Assembly: GCA_014526335.1 (NCBI GenBank) | Contig: JACTAT010000210.1 | Location: 1-64,000 of the forward strand | DNA from: Chrysaora quinquecirrha | Lineage: Eukaryota > Cnidaria > Scyphozoa > Semaeostomeae > Pelagiidae | DNA: 64,000 nt | Direction of reading: 5' to 3' | In this document: positions 1 through 9,830 of the stretch, one piece after another | How the letters are laid out: every line of letters starts with the position of its first letter | Numbering within the stretch: the stretch's first letter is position 1 | Translations under genes and position numbers: made by a program | The notes under the pieces: model-generated | Databases searched by the model: none | Told to the model about the DNA's origin: nothing | The model's input: the letters and a program-made list of their open reading frames with translations, nothing else

Positions 1-198
1 CCAATTCCTATTGTTATTTTACGTTTCTTACGCTGATACGCCGAAAAAACCCTATGTCCACGCCGAAGATCTTCGGGCCTAAGTACATGGAATGCACCCT
101 GGCTATCATGTCTAATACGGTGTTTGAAACTTTTTGTTAGAAACACATTGTATCATTGCAATCAGCACAATAATAAAGGAACACATTAGATACATCAC

Positions 199-795
199 CT
201 TGTCCGATGCCTTTCCTTTTACTGATTTCATTTCTGCATTTTTCTTATTTTTCATACGACATGTGTCTTCCTCATCCTTATCAGCTATTTCATTATCCCA
301 AGTCTTTTTCAGTGATTTACTTTTGTGAGCCTTTAGAAACTCTTTAAACTGTTCATCCTTTTCAGGAATATCTAAGTTTTTATCTCTGACTGCCTTTGTC
401 TTTGTTATATTTTCTTTCTGTTCTTTAGATAAACTTGTATTTTCTTGCAATTCTTTAATTCTTTTCTTCCTTTCACTTCTTTCCTTTACAGATCTTGCAA
501 AAGCAGAACTTTTATTTGAGTATTTACTCCAGGGTCTTGGCACTGTCTCATCACCAATATTTTTAGCAATGTCAATCTGTATTTTACTAGTCTTTACATA
601 TGATTTGTTCAAACTTTTCTGGGCACTTGTAGCTTGTTCTTCTGTTTTGAAACCAACAAATGCGAATTTCCTGAATTCTCCGGATTTTGTTTTACATAAT
701 CTTAGATCTGTCAACTCTCCATGTGATCCAAATAATTCAGTTAGATTCTCCTTCGTTATAGTTTTAGGAAGATTTTTCACAATAAGACGTGACAT
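199..795 (-). CDS. RBM19: RNA-binding protein 19, N-terminal coding exon (partial gene)
   Basis: This encodes the N-terminus of RBM19 (yeast Mrd1), a nucleolar protein with several RNA-recognition motifs needed for pre-rRNA processing and 18S rRNA production. The first ~78 residues form an RRM: RNP2 is LIVKNLP near residue 4 and RNP1 is KFAFVGF near residue 43. It is followed by the GDETVPRPWSKYS stretch, which matches the conserved linker after RRM1 in animal RBM19, and then by a lysine/glutamate-rich, probably coiled, tail. The start at 795 gives the family's typical MSRLIVKNLP opening. A consensus splice donor on the minus strand (AAG|GTGATG) ends the exon at 199 after exactly 199 codons; the open frame beyond it (to 112) is hydrophobic intron read-through. 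The remaining exons lie before the window start. Identity is secure; the exon end is inferred from the donor. Confidence 0.9.
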
Positions 796-1470
796 TCTTT
801 ATTTCTTATTTGTCATTTGATATCACTTACTTGCAAATGAGAACTTTAACAAACAAAATGTAGATACCTCGAACTTTCTGTAAAACCAAAGATGATGACA
901 AGCACAGCAGTACAAATCAGCACAAGTGTGATCTACAGCAACAGCAACAACGACAACCAAACTCCTTCCAGTTCGCCATTCAGTCGATCCCTTCACCATT
1001 CATGTACATGTCAGTTCGCTATCTGTAATACCCGGAATTCTAGTATGCCGGAATACTGTGAAAGCCGGAATCTGTAAAAGAAGGTTTATTCGAAAAATGG
1101 TATGCCTTATCAAAGCTTGTTTTACACTTTCATGGAGGCCTTCTTAACAATATTTTATATAGTGAATTTCATTTCGCTAACTTTAATCATTTAGGTACAG
1201 TGGCACGTGGCATAATGAAGTTTTTCCTCATAAAAAGTCTTTAAAACCAGAATCTCGCCAATTTTGGAGTTATAGTTGTGAAATATATATCATTTTGTAG
1301 CTAACATAACTGCAAATCATACTATCTATGAACAAATATCCAGGTTGTCAAATGTTTAGATGAAGATCACGTTTACATAAAGTCTGTAAAAACTGGAATA
1401 CCAGAATACCGGAATCTGAAAATTACAAAGGATAGTTCGAATATAAGAGCTTGTTGTAGAGAATCTAAAT
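796..1470. other. Intergenic, no gene recognised
   Basis: This should hold the RBM19 promoter and 5' UTR. No further coding exon can be supported. Short motifs of the form CCGGAAT/CCGGAATCTG recur at 1026-1075 and 1393-1420, and reversed near 15285-15345, suggesting a small dispersed repeat. Confidence 0.4.
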
Positions 1471-1477
1471 GCAAGTC

Positions 1478-3250
1478 CAATAAACATATTTTCTAACCCT
1501 TGCATGGTTCAAAGACTCATGTTATCTTATCTGTGTTTAGATTAAAAGAACAAAGAACGGTTTCAAAAGTTTCTGTTGTTGTACATTGGGCAAGTCTTAC
1601 TACACATCAAATGCCTCTTCAAAGAAATCAAAATTATCATTAAGCTTTATTCCCAAGTCATTTGATGGCTGCATCGATGCATCAGTAGAATTTAGAAATA
1701 GAAGTGCTTTAGCACCCTGTCAATCAATTGTTCTATGTTGCATGAAAAGTTCACCATCAAAGTAAAAAGCAAAAAGGATTAGCCCCCTAGCTCCTTTGCA
1801 ACCATATACATTGAATTTGAAACTGATCCGTAGGGCCCTGAACCAATGTTTTTCTAACAGTCAATGTTTTCCAATAATTGACTATGCTGCAATGTACAGA
1901 ATGCAAAACTCAAAATTTTGCAACCAAAAATATTGGTGTCATGAGTTATCTTTTCCCAAATAAATTAGTGGCATATTTATGGAGAGATAGTTCAGTAGGT
2001 TGGGTTGCCACTGCTATCATATCTTTATGTTGAAGCAGAATACTCTTACGTGCCTAACTGCTGGCGATTGCTTGGGGTCGGAAAAGGCGGGGATCGGAAC
2101 TACCGTCCGAATCTTATTGGCAGGGGTGGGGGTCGGAATTAACGGGGAGTCGGACTTTGTTTAACAAACTTTTTCTGGAAATTGCTGAAAAGGAAAACGA
2201 GGGACCCTATAGTGCTTATATTAACATCAATGTTAATGCAAACTGAATAAGCGAGTGGTCCTAATAAGAGCGGGAGGTTGGAAATTTAAAAAAATTAATT
2301 AGCGGGGGGTGGCAATTAGACAACTAAGTGACGTCTTTTTGACGTAAACAAACGAATAGAGCCCTAATAATGGGAAAATTGAAAACGTTTTTGCCCAGAT
2401 TTTACGAAGGTCTAGTGAAAAATTCTAGACCCTAAAATGGCCTACAAGCCAAAATTCAAACCGAAAAACATGCGACGCACACCCCAGATATGTGGTTTTA
2501 CCCCACTGGAATAACAACCCCGTGCAGTCTGGCGTGATGTTTGTTTAAAGGTCATCGAAACCCCCATATCTGTATTTAAAGGTCACCGGAATCACTGTAT
2601 GACTTATTGGCACTGCCATCGCAAAATTTTTTTTTTTTTTATAATATCGTAGATACATAGGCCGAAATGGCCCTTAATCTACTTAGCAACTGTAACATGA
2701 AAATCTAACAAAATAACAATTAATTAAAAAACCTAAACCTAAACATAACAAAAATTAACAACGATTAGAAGATAAAGGTTATTAACAAAAATTCATCAAG
2801 AATCACCAGCAAGATATTATTATCTTAAAAACAGCAATGATTACAAGAAAATGATTATGACTAACACTACAGATAATATATAGATTATTATAATAAAAAA
2901 AAAAAAAAAGAAGAAAGGGAAAAAATAAAATCGGAAAAGATTGATCTATTTTTTTGTTGTTAAGCTCAGGAATTTATCGCGATTACGAAATGAAAGAGTT
3001 ACATTTTTTGCTAAGATTTTTACCAGTTCAACATCTTCCTGACTGAATGATTTTTACCAGTTCAACACCTTCCTGACTTCCATATGATTCAACGACAACT
3101 CCAATTAAACATTAATTATCGCTTTTCTTCATGTTGAGCTACAGCCAGTGATTGATAAGGCGTCTAGACTTAACTAGACGCGTCTAGATTTTACTTTGTG
3201 GATTTTCTGAACCACATTTTTCATGCAAGGGTTAGAAAATATGTCTGTTG
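1478..3250. repeat. Segment bounded by an inverted pair of ~35 bp
   Basis: 1478-1510 and 3209-3250 are inverted copies sharing the core GCAAGGGTTAGAAAATATGT. They enclose ~1.7 kb of non-coding DNA with a G-rich patch (2050-2320) and a T-run (2627-2640). It may be the edge of an old inverted-repeat element or two separate copies of a short repeat; no target duplication is evident. Confidence 0.3.
2627..3120 (-). mobile_element. Possible 3' end of a retroelement, minus strand
   Basis: A run of 14 T at 2627-2640 is followed on the plus strand by an AT-rich, non-coding stretch, as expected for the poly-A tail and 3' UTR of a minus-strand retroposon. A ~34-bp imperfect tandem duplication (core GATTTTTACCAGTTCAACA) lies at 3017-3085. 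No reverse transcriptase codons are visible, so the class is unknown. Confidence 0.25.
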
Positions 3251-3286
3251 AACGAAGATTCTTATGTGCAACAACACGGTGCTTTT

Positions 3287-3599
3287 GGAGGGGGGCTTTG
3301 GGATTTCACGGGTTGCGGGTTTGGCCGATTTCGGCCTCGGGTTTTCGGGTTTTCTTAAAAAATCGTGCGGGTTTTCGGGTCAAGTTTATTTAACGGGCAA
3401 CGGTTTTTGCCATTTTTCTAGTCCGGGTTTCGGGTATTGTAGTAAAAATGTGCAGGTTTTCGGGTTTTCAACCTGAAAAAGGATGTCAATGGGTAAACTT
3501 CTAAAAACAGTTGTCGAAATTAAAGTCATCCGGGTTTTCGGGTTTGTCCCAATTTTCTTCCGGGCTTTCGGGTTTCGATACCCCCCAAAGCCCCCCTCC
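3287..3599. mobile_element. G-rich short inverted-repeat element (313 bp), CGGGTTTT-rich
   Basis: The ends are inverted: left GGAGGGGGGCTTTGGG, right the complement of GGAGGGGGGCTTTGGG. Both are flanked by TTTT (3283-3286 and 3600-3603), a possible 4-bp target duplication. The interior is a degenerate repetition of CGGGTTTTCGGG. The terminal sequence resembles the element at 29643-30078, suggesting one superfamily with 4-bp target duplications. It is non-autonomous, with no transposase; open frames across it are low-complexity. Confidence 0.6.
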
Positions 3600-3728
3600 T
3601 TTTGTAGCAAAGTGAAATTCACAATGTTAAATCGCCGAAAGAAGACCTCCATGACGGCACAAAAAACCGGTTGATAAAACAAGCCGTTTTTATGTCCGAA
3701 GGACATATTGAGGGGGTGTTTGTGGAAC

Positions 3729-3773
3729 GCATGTATGGATACATGTATGGATACATGTAAGGATGTATGTATA
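3729..3773. repeat. Short tandem repeat, ~12-bp unit
   Basis: The unit ATACATGTATGG is repeated about three to four times with decay. Flanking sequence to 3985 has no recognisable gene. Confidence 0.6.
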
Positions 3774-3985
3774 GACGCTTTTTCTTGCCAAACGTGTAAC
3801 AATAGATGAGTCACAATAACATTAGATAGGCCACAAATATGAGGAAGTAAACTTTGAAGTCGCCGTAATTGGTCATCATAAAAACCAACTACTTGGCAAT
3901 TAGCAGCAATTACTGAATTCGATCAGCGTAAACAAGTAGATGATTCATTGCGGCCGAGTAATTGGCTGGAGTTGTCGAAGTTATT

Positions 3986-4712
3986 GCCCCCAAACTGTAT
4001 TTTGATAAAGAAAAACTGGTTTTTTAAAGTATCAAATAGCATTGAATACACGTATTTTTATCTCCAGACTCTCGAATGGCAAAAAATTTAAGAAACTTCA
4101 GTACTGGAAAATTTTTACGTAAGAAACTTTTCACCTCAGATAGCCAAACTTTTTCTCTTATTACCCATGTTTCCTTTGCAATAACGCATTTCTGTGACAA
4201 GCAGACAAACGCGAATCCCAAATACATTCAAATAAGATATATAAATGGGCCTGGAACATCATTCGGATAGAAAAACTATGTTGCCAATATGGATGTTCAA
4301 GAAACTCTTAAGAAACTTTCAGTACTTGATTAATGTTTTAGTTTCTTATATATAAAAAATACGTGTAGAGGCAATAACAGAAGTAAAAAAATTAAAATGT
4401 CGAATAATTGCAATACTGCTGTTTAAGCATCACCCCACATAACTCATGTGCAGTACAGCGGTGGTTGCGCAGTACAGCGGAGGAATATGATCAGTACGTC
4501 GCTTGGATACCATGAGTACAGCAGTGGGTGTGCAACCTGTTTGAGAAATTGCAACGGTGTTGCATGAAGTATGGAAGTATCTGTGTGCAAAATCTGACAC
4601 ATTTTCCTGTTTTGCATTCTATTATTTTACTTCTTTTATTGCCTCTATTCAATGCTATTTGATAATTTAAAAAAACCAGTTCTTCTTTATCAAAATACAG
4701 TTTGGGGTTATT
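3986..4712. mobile_element. Inverted-repeat element (outer), arms ~100 bp, interrupted by a second element
   Basis: The left arm is 3986-4048 plus 4368-4405; the right arm, inverted, is about 4610-4712. The arms share outer sequence with core CAAACTGTATTTTGATAAAG. The left arm is split by the element at 4049-4365, whereas the right arm preserves the uninterrupted version (TTGAATAGAGGCAATA). The interior (4405-4600) contains repeated AGTACAGCGG/GTACAGC motifs and no coding signal. Likely a non-autonomous DNA transposon; the target duplication is unclear. Confidence 0.6.
4049..4365. mobile_element. TA-flanked inverted-repeat MITE (CACG ends), inner nested copy
   Basis: The ends are CACGTATTTTT and its inverted counterpart AAAAATACGTG, flanked by TA at 4047-4048 and 4366-4367. 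Subterminal TAAGAAAC motifs occur on both sides. The empty site is preserved in the other arm of the host element, which confirms both boundaries and the TA target. A Tc1/mariner-like origin is inferred from the TA duplication. Relatives lie at 16072-16247 and 40717-41119. Confidence 0.7.
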
Positions 4713-4714
4713 TT

Positions 4715-5420
4715 CCCCGGGCTACGTCTTAGCGTCTTTTACATATCAAAACTTTCATAACTGCAAACTTTAATTTATATTTTATCATTTGTTATATAGT
4801 AACTATAGTATTCGTCTTACAGGATCTGGTATCTAGAACCCCTTTCAAAAACAGAATCGGGGACATTTTCCTGTCTGAGCTATGTATCATGTTGTTCTAC
4901 TGTACATAACGAAATGTGTATACCTGTAAATTTTATTTGTATCATAAAATTTGTTACATAGTCAATGTAGTATTCGTACTAGGGGGTCTGATAGCTAGTA
5001 CCCCTTTCTAAAAATAGAATCGGGGGCATTTCCCTATTTGGGTCTATATCTCATCGTCTTCTACGTATCAAAATGTGCATAACTGCAAGTTTTCATATAC
5101 ATCTTATCATTTGTTACATTGTTATTGCAGTGTTCGTATTAGGGGGTCTTATAACTAATACCCCAATCTAAAAATAGATTTGGGGCATTTTGCTATTGGG
5201 GCTTTATCTCATCGTCTTCTACGTATCCTAATGTGCATAAATGCAAATTTTCATTTTCATTTTACCATTTTAAACACACTGTTATTGTGGGGTGTTGCTC
5301 CAAGTATCCCATTCTAAAAATAGCATTTTGGGGCATTTTTCAGCTTGGGTCTACATCTTATCTTTTTCAGCATCTTAAATTACCCTTGTGCACCAATTTT
5401 CATGCTTTTATCACAAAGTG
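4715..5420. repeat. Tandem array of ~158-164 bp units, about 4.5 copies
   Basis: Successive units carry the same order of landmarks: TCATCGTCTTCTACGTATC at 5050 and 5208 (earlier versions near 4727 and 4887), then GCATAACTGCAA, then ATCATTTGTTACAT, then a CCCC...AAAAATAGAAT...GGGG hairpin-like box. The last unit decays after 5345. No coding potential is seen. Confidence 0.75.
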
Positions 5421-5479
5421 CGCAAGTTTATTGGCAACCTACTGCACTACAATGACAAACAAATTTTGAGTCCCTCTTA

Positions 5480-5772
5480 CCATGACATCATCATCATGAT
5501 CATGATGAAGATGTCGATGATAATGAGGAGAATAGCATAATGATGATTGTTGCGCAGATGATGGTGATGGCAATTGGGATCATTATGATGATGATAATGA
5601 TGATGATGAAGATGATGATGATGATGACGTTGACGGTGATGATGATGATGATGATAATGATGGTGATGATCATGATGATAACGATTATGAAGATAATGAT
5701 GATAAAAACGATGATGATACTGACAACGACAATGATGATGGTAGTGATGATTGTGCTGGTGATGATGATCAT
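5480..5772. repeat. Degenerate GAT/ATG trinucleotide repeat, left part
   Basis: An imperfect (GAT)n tract with interspersed variants. It appears to be the left part of a microsatellite whose right part is at 15033-15212, split by two insertions. Open frames of Met/Asp or Ile runs across it are artefacts. Confidence 0.8.
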
Positions 5773-6595
5773 GTTTAGACCGGCTTCAGATGGGGTCAAG
5801 TGCCACTCGAGGAGGTCATTAATGTCATAGTGATTTTTCGATAGAATTTCACATGGACTTTCAAAAAATTTGGTAAACGGTCGTTTTTTGCTGCGTTTGT
5901 GAAATACGGGGGTCAGAAAACCAGGGGGTTGACATCGACAATAACATTGACAGAGAATCTTTGGCAACATTCTAGCAAACTGGGTAACCGGAATTTTAAA
6001 GTAGGTTTGGACTCTTTGGTTGTGTGTGGTCATTTTAAGACATGGGAACATTCTGGCAAATCAATGGTTGTGACGTCATCGATGACGTAGAAAAGTTACG
6101 GTCAGTGAAAATCTGACTTTTGAATTTTGTGTTTTAAATGATATGGTCGGAAAGAACATCTCATATGGAGCAAAAAATTATAAAACACCAATTCGATTTG
6201 GCTTAATACTCAGAAGTTATTACGATTCAAAATGTGTGTGACGTCATCAAAACGCAAAACTGATATTTTGAGTTTTAACCGTTTCGTGCATGAATTTTTC
6301 TTTTGATGTGTTCAGCGTTACTTTTAGAATAAAAGCATCATGTTCTCGGTCACTTACGCTAATTTTTGTCATTTCAAACCTTAAATCACGAAGAATGCTC
6401 GTAATTTCTATTGCGATGCAGCTAGGGTTCCGAACTACTATGAATGTTGCAAAAGATGAAAAAGATAAAATATTTTCTGCTTACTTTCCCTGAGAATGGT
6501 AATATGATTGAGCTGGATAGAGCGAAGTACTTTCTTATGACCACGGTCTTAATTTGATTTATGTAGCCATAAATGCTCGAGAAGACGGCAGACAC

Positions 6596-7385
6596 CTATG
6601 TCGATAAGTTGTAGGCAATCGCACAGGCGAAGGCATAGGAACAAGTGCAGGTGTCGATGAAGCGAAGGTCTAGGCTAAGGCACAGGTATAGGTGTAGGCA
6701 TAGGCATAGGCGAAGGCATAGACACAGGCCTAGGTGAGATGTAGGCAAAGGCATAGGCGAAGGCATAGGTACATGCGTATGTGTAGATGACGGCATAGGC
6801 ATCGGACAAGCCTTGGGTACAGGTGTAGGTGAGATGTAGGCATTAGTGTAGGCGAAGGCATAGACACAGGCGTCGGTGTAGATGTAGGCATAGGTGTAGG
6901 CTAAGGCACAGATATAGGTGTAGGCATAGGCGAAGGTATAGGCACAGGTATAGGTGAAGGCATTGGCATAGACACAGGCGTCGGTGTAGATGTAGGCATA
7001 GGTGTAGGCTAAGGCACAGATATAGGTGTAGGCATAGGCGAAGGTATAGGCACAGGTATAGGTGAAGGCATTGGCATAGACACAGGCGTCGGTGTAGATG
7101 TAGGCATAGGTGTAGGCTAAGGCACAGATATAGGTGTAGGCATAGGCGAAGGTATAGGCACAGGTATAGGTGAAGGCATTGGCATAGACACAGGCGTCGG
7201 TGTACATGTAGGCATAGGTGTAGGCTAAGGCACAGATATAGGTGTAGGCATAGGCGAAGGTATAGCACAGGTATAGGTGACGGCATAGGCATAAGCGATG
7301 ACAAAGGCACAGGCGTAGGTGTAGATGTAGGCATTGGTGTACGCGAAGGCATAGGCACTGGTGTAGGTATTAGCATAGGCGGTTA
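6596..7385. repeat. Hexanucleotide minisatellite with 108-bp higher-order units
   Basis: Degenerate 6-bp units (TAGGCA, TAGGTG, GAAGGC, CACAGG types) fill this stretch. GACACAGGCGTCGGTGTAGA starts at 6863, 6971 and 7079, with a one-base variant (ending GTACA) at 7187, giving exact 108-bp (18-hexamer) higher-order units. Because the period is divisible by three, long repetitive frames stay open on the minus strand; these are not credited as genes. Confidence 0.9.
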
Positions 7386-7969
7386 TCGTCAGCGGATATT
7401 GCTAGTTTGAAAACCAGGCTTGGTGGTGGAGTGGAGAGGAATTCAAATACTACGGCTCACCCTAAACACAGAAAAATTCGTTCACTTTGTGTTACAGTAC
7501 GAAGTGTGCCACTTTTTATCAGTCTTAAAAGGCATAATACAGAGATTTATACAAGATAACAGTAACCGACAAGCTATTGGAGTTGAATTTTGCAAAGAAT
7601 TTTGATAAAGTTTTTAGAGTTGCAAGGTGCAAGTTGTTACGTTGACAAATGTATAACTCTGTAAGTGCAGCTTTGTGGGACAAGCCACTGTGAATTCTCC
7701 AATAATAGCAGAGACGAGCGCTGAATGATAATAATGAAAAAATGTAAGAAAAAGGCTAAATAGGATTTATATGGTAGGTTCGCAGATTCAGATATTATCT
7801 GACTTGTCGCTCCTATTCTAGCACAAAGTTTGTTGCCGAAATATTGAACTCAAACTGAATCGGTCGATTGGTTTCGCTAAGATTCGCTCCAGTTCATTTC
7901 AGCAATCGCTAGTAACTGGCAAGTGGCCGCGCAATTTCCTCCAGTCTTTCGCCAATCTTGTCGACTGAA

Positions 7970-8068
7970 ATGGACATTCCTATTGATGTTATGGAGTTTC
8001 ATCTATGCAATGAAACTCAACCCTCGATGGCTGTTCCCCTCTTTCTTCCAGCACTTCTTCCTAACCAA
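7970..8068 (+). other. Possible short coding exon inside fold-back element A
   Basis: An ATG in fair context opens 33 codons (MDIPIDVMEFHLCNE at the start) that end at a good splice donor, CAA|GTGAGT (GT at 8069-8070). No family is recognised. It could be the first exon of a captured host gene or of the element's own gene, or chance. No partner exon was found before the right arm at 8166. Confidence 0.25.
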
Positions 8069-8938
8069 GTGAGTATTCCCTCTAACCACGTATCAAAATG
8101 CGGCGTTCAACTTTTGTAAGCAGTGCCCCTATTTTTGGTATATGTTTACCTTGGATCCACTTTTTAGTACTTCGCTCTATCTAGCTCAATCATATTACCA
8201 TTCTAAGAGAAAGTAAACAGAAAATGTTTCAAGTTTTTCATCTTTTTCAAAATTCATAGTAGTTCGGAACCCTAGCTGCATCGCATTAGAAATTACGAGC
8301 ATTCTTCGTAATTAGAGGTTTGAAATGACAAAAATTAGCGTAAGTGACTGAGAACATGATGCTTTTATCCTAAAAGTGACGCTAAACACATCAAAAGAAA
8401 AATTTATGCACGAAACGGTTAAGACTCAAAATATCAGTTTTGCGTTTTGATGACGTCACACACATTTCGAATCATAATAACTTCTGAGTATTAAGCCAAA
8501 TCGAATTGGTGTTGCATAATTGTTTGCTCCATTTGAGATGTTCTTTCCGTCAATATCATTAAAAACACAAAATTCAAAAGTCAGATTTTCACTGACCGTA
8601 ACTTTTCTACGTCATCGATGACGTCACAACCATTGATATTGATTTGCCAGAATGTTCACAAGTCTTACAATGACCACCCACCACCAAAGAGTCCAAACCT
8701 ACTTTAAAATTCCGGTTACCCAGTTTCCTAGAATGTTGCCAAAAATTCTCTGTCAATATTATTGTCGATGTCGACCCCCTGGTTTTCTGACCCCCGTATT
8801 TCACGAACGCAGCAAAAAACGACCGTTTACCAAATTTTTTTTGAAAGTCCATGTGACATGCTATCGAAAAATCACTATGATGTTAATGACCTCCTCGAGT
8901 GGCACTTGACCCCACCTGAAGCCGGTCTAGTTGATGAT

Positions 8939-9265
8939 TATAGAGACCAATGTCCCTCTCTCTAGTTCTTGGCAGTAAATCAGAAGAGAAAACAACGATC
9001 CATAATATTTTTAATATTATATATAAACAACAAAAACATAACCAGTTACAATCATTTTCAACGAAACTCACGAACCCCACTCTAGCAAAGTTCCACCCAG
9101 TTTCATACTGAGTTTTGATGTCCAACTGCGCTGTTATCACTATCCTTATTTGGTTAACATAAATTTTACAAAAATAACTAGTGATTTTACAAGATCAACA
9201 ACAACAAGATAATAATCATAATAATCCTAGGCAGATTCCCTAGGTGCATAGGAGATTCCCCGACA
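8939..9265 (-). repeat. BEL/Pao 3' LTR
   Basis: 327 bp; on the minus strand it starts TGTCGGGGAATC and ends GGTCTCTATA. It appears identical to the copy at 14706-15032. Open frames that cross it are incidental. Confidence 0.93.
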
Positions 9266-9827
9266 CATCTCCCCTCCTTGACTCCTTGGAGTCAAGCAAA
9301 ATGCGGTTGCGCCATCGCGCGTCCAGCGCTGCAGAACGCTGCGGTCTGCGTCTAACCTCTTCTCCATCCAACCTTTTCTCGCCATTCTCTTTCTCCCTCA
9401 TCTCGTCTTTACTAACTTCTCTCTTCTCGCTAGCTTCCATCTCATCTACACTAACTTCTAAAGGATACAACTTCTGAACTGGTCTACACAATTTATACGG
9501 TTTACCTTTTGTAATAACACGAATTTCCGCCCCTCTTACCGTACCATCTTTGCCACTAATCAATCTTTCCACCAGTCCCATCTTCCATAGCAAGCGCTTT
9601 GTATTATCCTCTTGGACCAATACAACATCACCAACTTTCGCTGTACGATAACCTTGACTGATGTTGCGATGAATTTCTCTGAGATCTGTCAAGTACTCCG
9701 ATTTCCAACGTCTCCAAAAATGCTCCAATTTCTGGTTTAAATACCTATATCTCCTAGAAAGAACTGTATTGTCATTATTCTCCGCAGATTTACTATTATC
9801 TAGTAAATCTGCGGAGAATAATGACAA
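9240..9827 (-). pseudogene. BEL/Pao polyprotein C-terminal part (DUF5641 domain), detached from pol
   Basis: The frame carries RRYRYLNQ, then FWRRWKSEYL, then VGDVVLVQEDN and the KLYPLEV end, the hallmarks of the DUF5641 domain that follows integrase in BEL/Pao elements; it probably acts as the integrase C-terminal domain. It is out of frame with the upstream pol ORF, which stops at 9831. The linker normally found between the integrase core and RRYRYLNQ is replaced by a 28-bp-arm palindrome. The apparent start is not a real initiation site. The final residues run into the polypurine tract and LTR. Confidence 0.85.
9266..9279 (-). other. Polypurine tract of the BEL/Pao element
   Basis: On the minus strand AAGGAGGGGAGATG lies directly against the 3' LTR, the expected place for the plus-strand DNA primer. 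Confidence 0.75.
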
Positions 9828-9828
9828 T
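9768..9828. repeat. Perfect palindrome in pol: 28-bp arms, 5-nt loop
   Basis: 9768-9795 and 9801-9828 are perfect reverse complements (arm begins ATTGTCATTATTCTCCGC), separated by TTATC. It lies exactly where the integrase frame ends and the C-terminal domain begins. This suggests a fold-back copying event with loss of intervening coding sequence, or an assembly artefact. Confidence 0.95.
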
Positions 9829-9830
9829 GA

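Larger units (their letters stand above)
5776..8929. mobile_element. Fold-back element A (3.15 kb) with ~760-bp inverted arms
   Basis: Arms 5776-6531 and 8166-8929 are near-identical inverted copies, ending in TAGACCGGCTTCAG at both outer ends. Flanks are GTT at 5773-5775 and 8930-8932, so either a 3-bp direct repeat or a TA duplication fits. The ~1.6-kb centre has a hexanucleotide minisatellite (6596-7385) and unique DNA (7390-8160) with one possible short exon. No transposase is visible, so the superfamily is unknown. It sits inside a GAT microsatellite. The arms are non-coding by inspection. Confidence 0.8.

Noticed and set aside
112..198. Hydrophobic C-terminus (MYLMCSFIIVLIAMIQC) on the RBM19 frame
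   Set aside because: It follows a consensus splice donor and has no counterpart in the family; it is intron read-through.
892..1077. 61-residue plus-strand ORF divergent from RBM19
   Set aside because: Ser/Asn-rich, short, no recognisable domain and no splice partners; not distinguishable from chance.
3287..3599. Interstitial telomere-like repeat (CGGGTTTT)
   Set aside because: The word is irregular and bounded by terminal inverted repeats and TTTT flanks, so it belongs to a transposable element.
6596..7376. Two long minus-strand ORFs rich in Tyr/Ala/Thr or Leu/Cys
   Set aside because: They are translations of a 6-bp repeat with a 108-bp period in overlapping frames, not genes.
8883..9140. 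85-residue ORF, repeated near 14632-14907
   Set aside because: It lies within the BEL/Pao LTR and exists in both copies only because the LTRs are identical.
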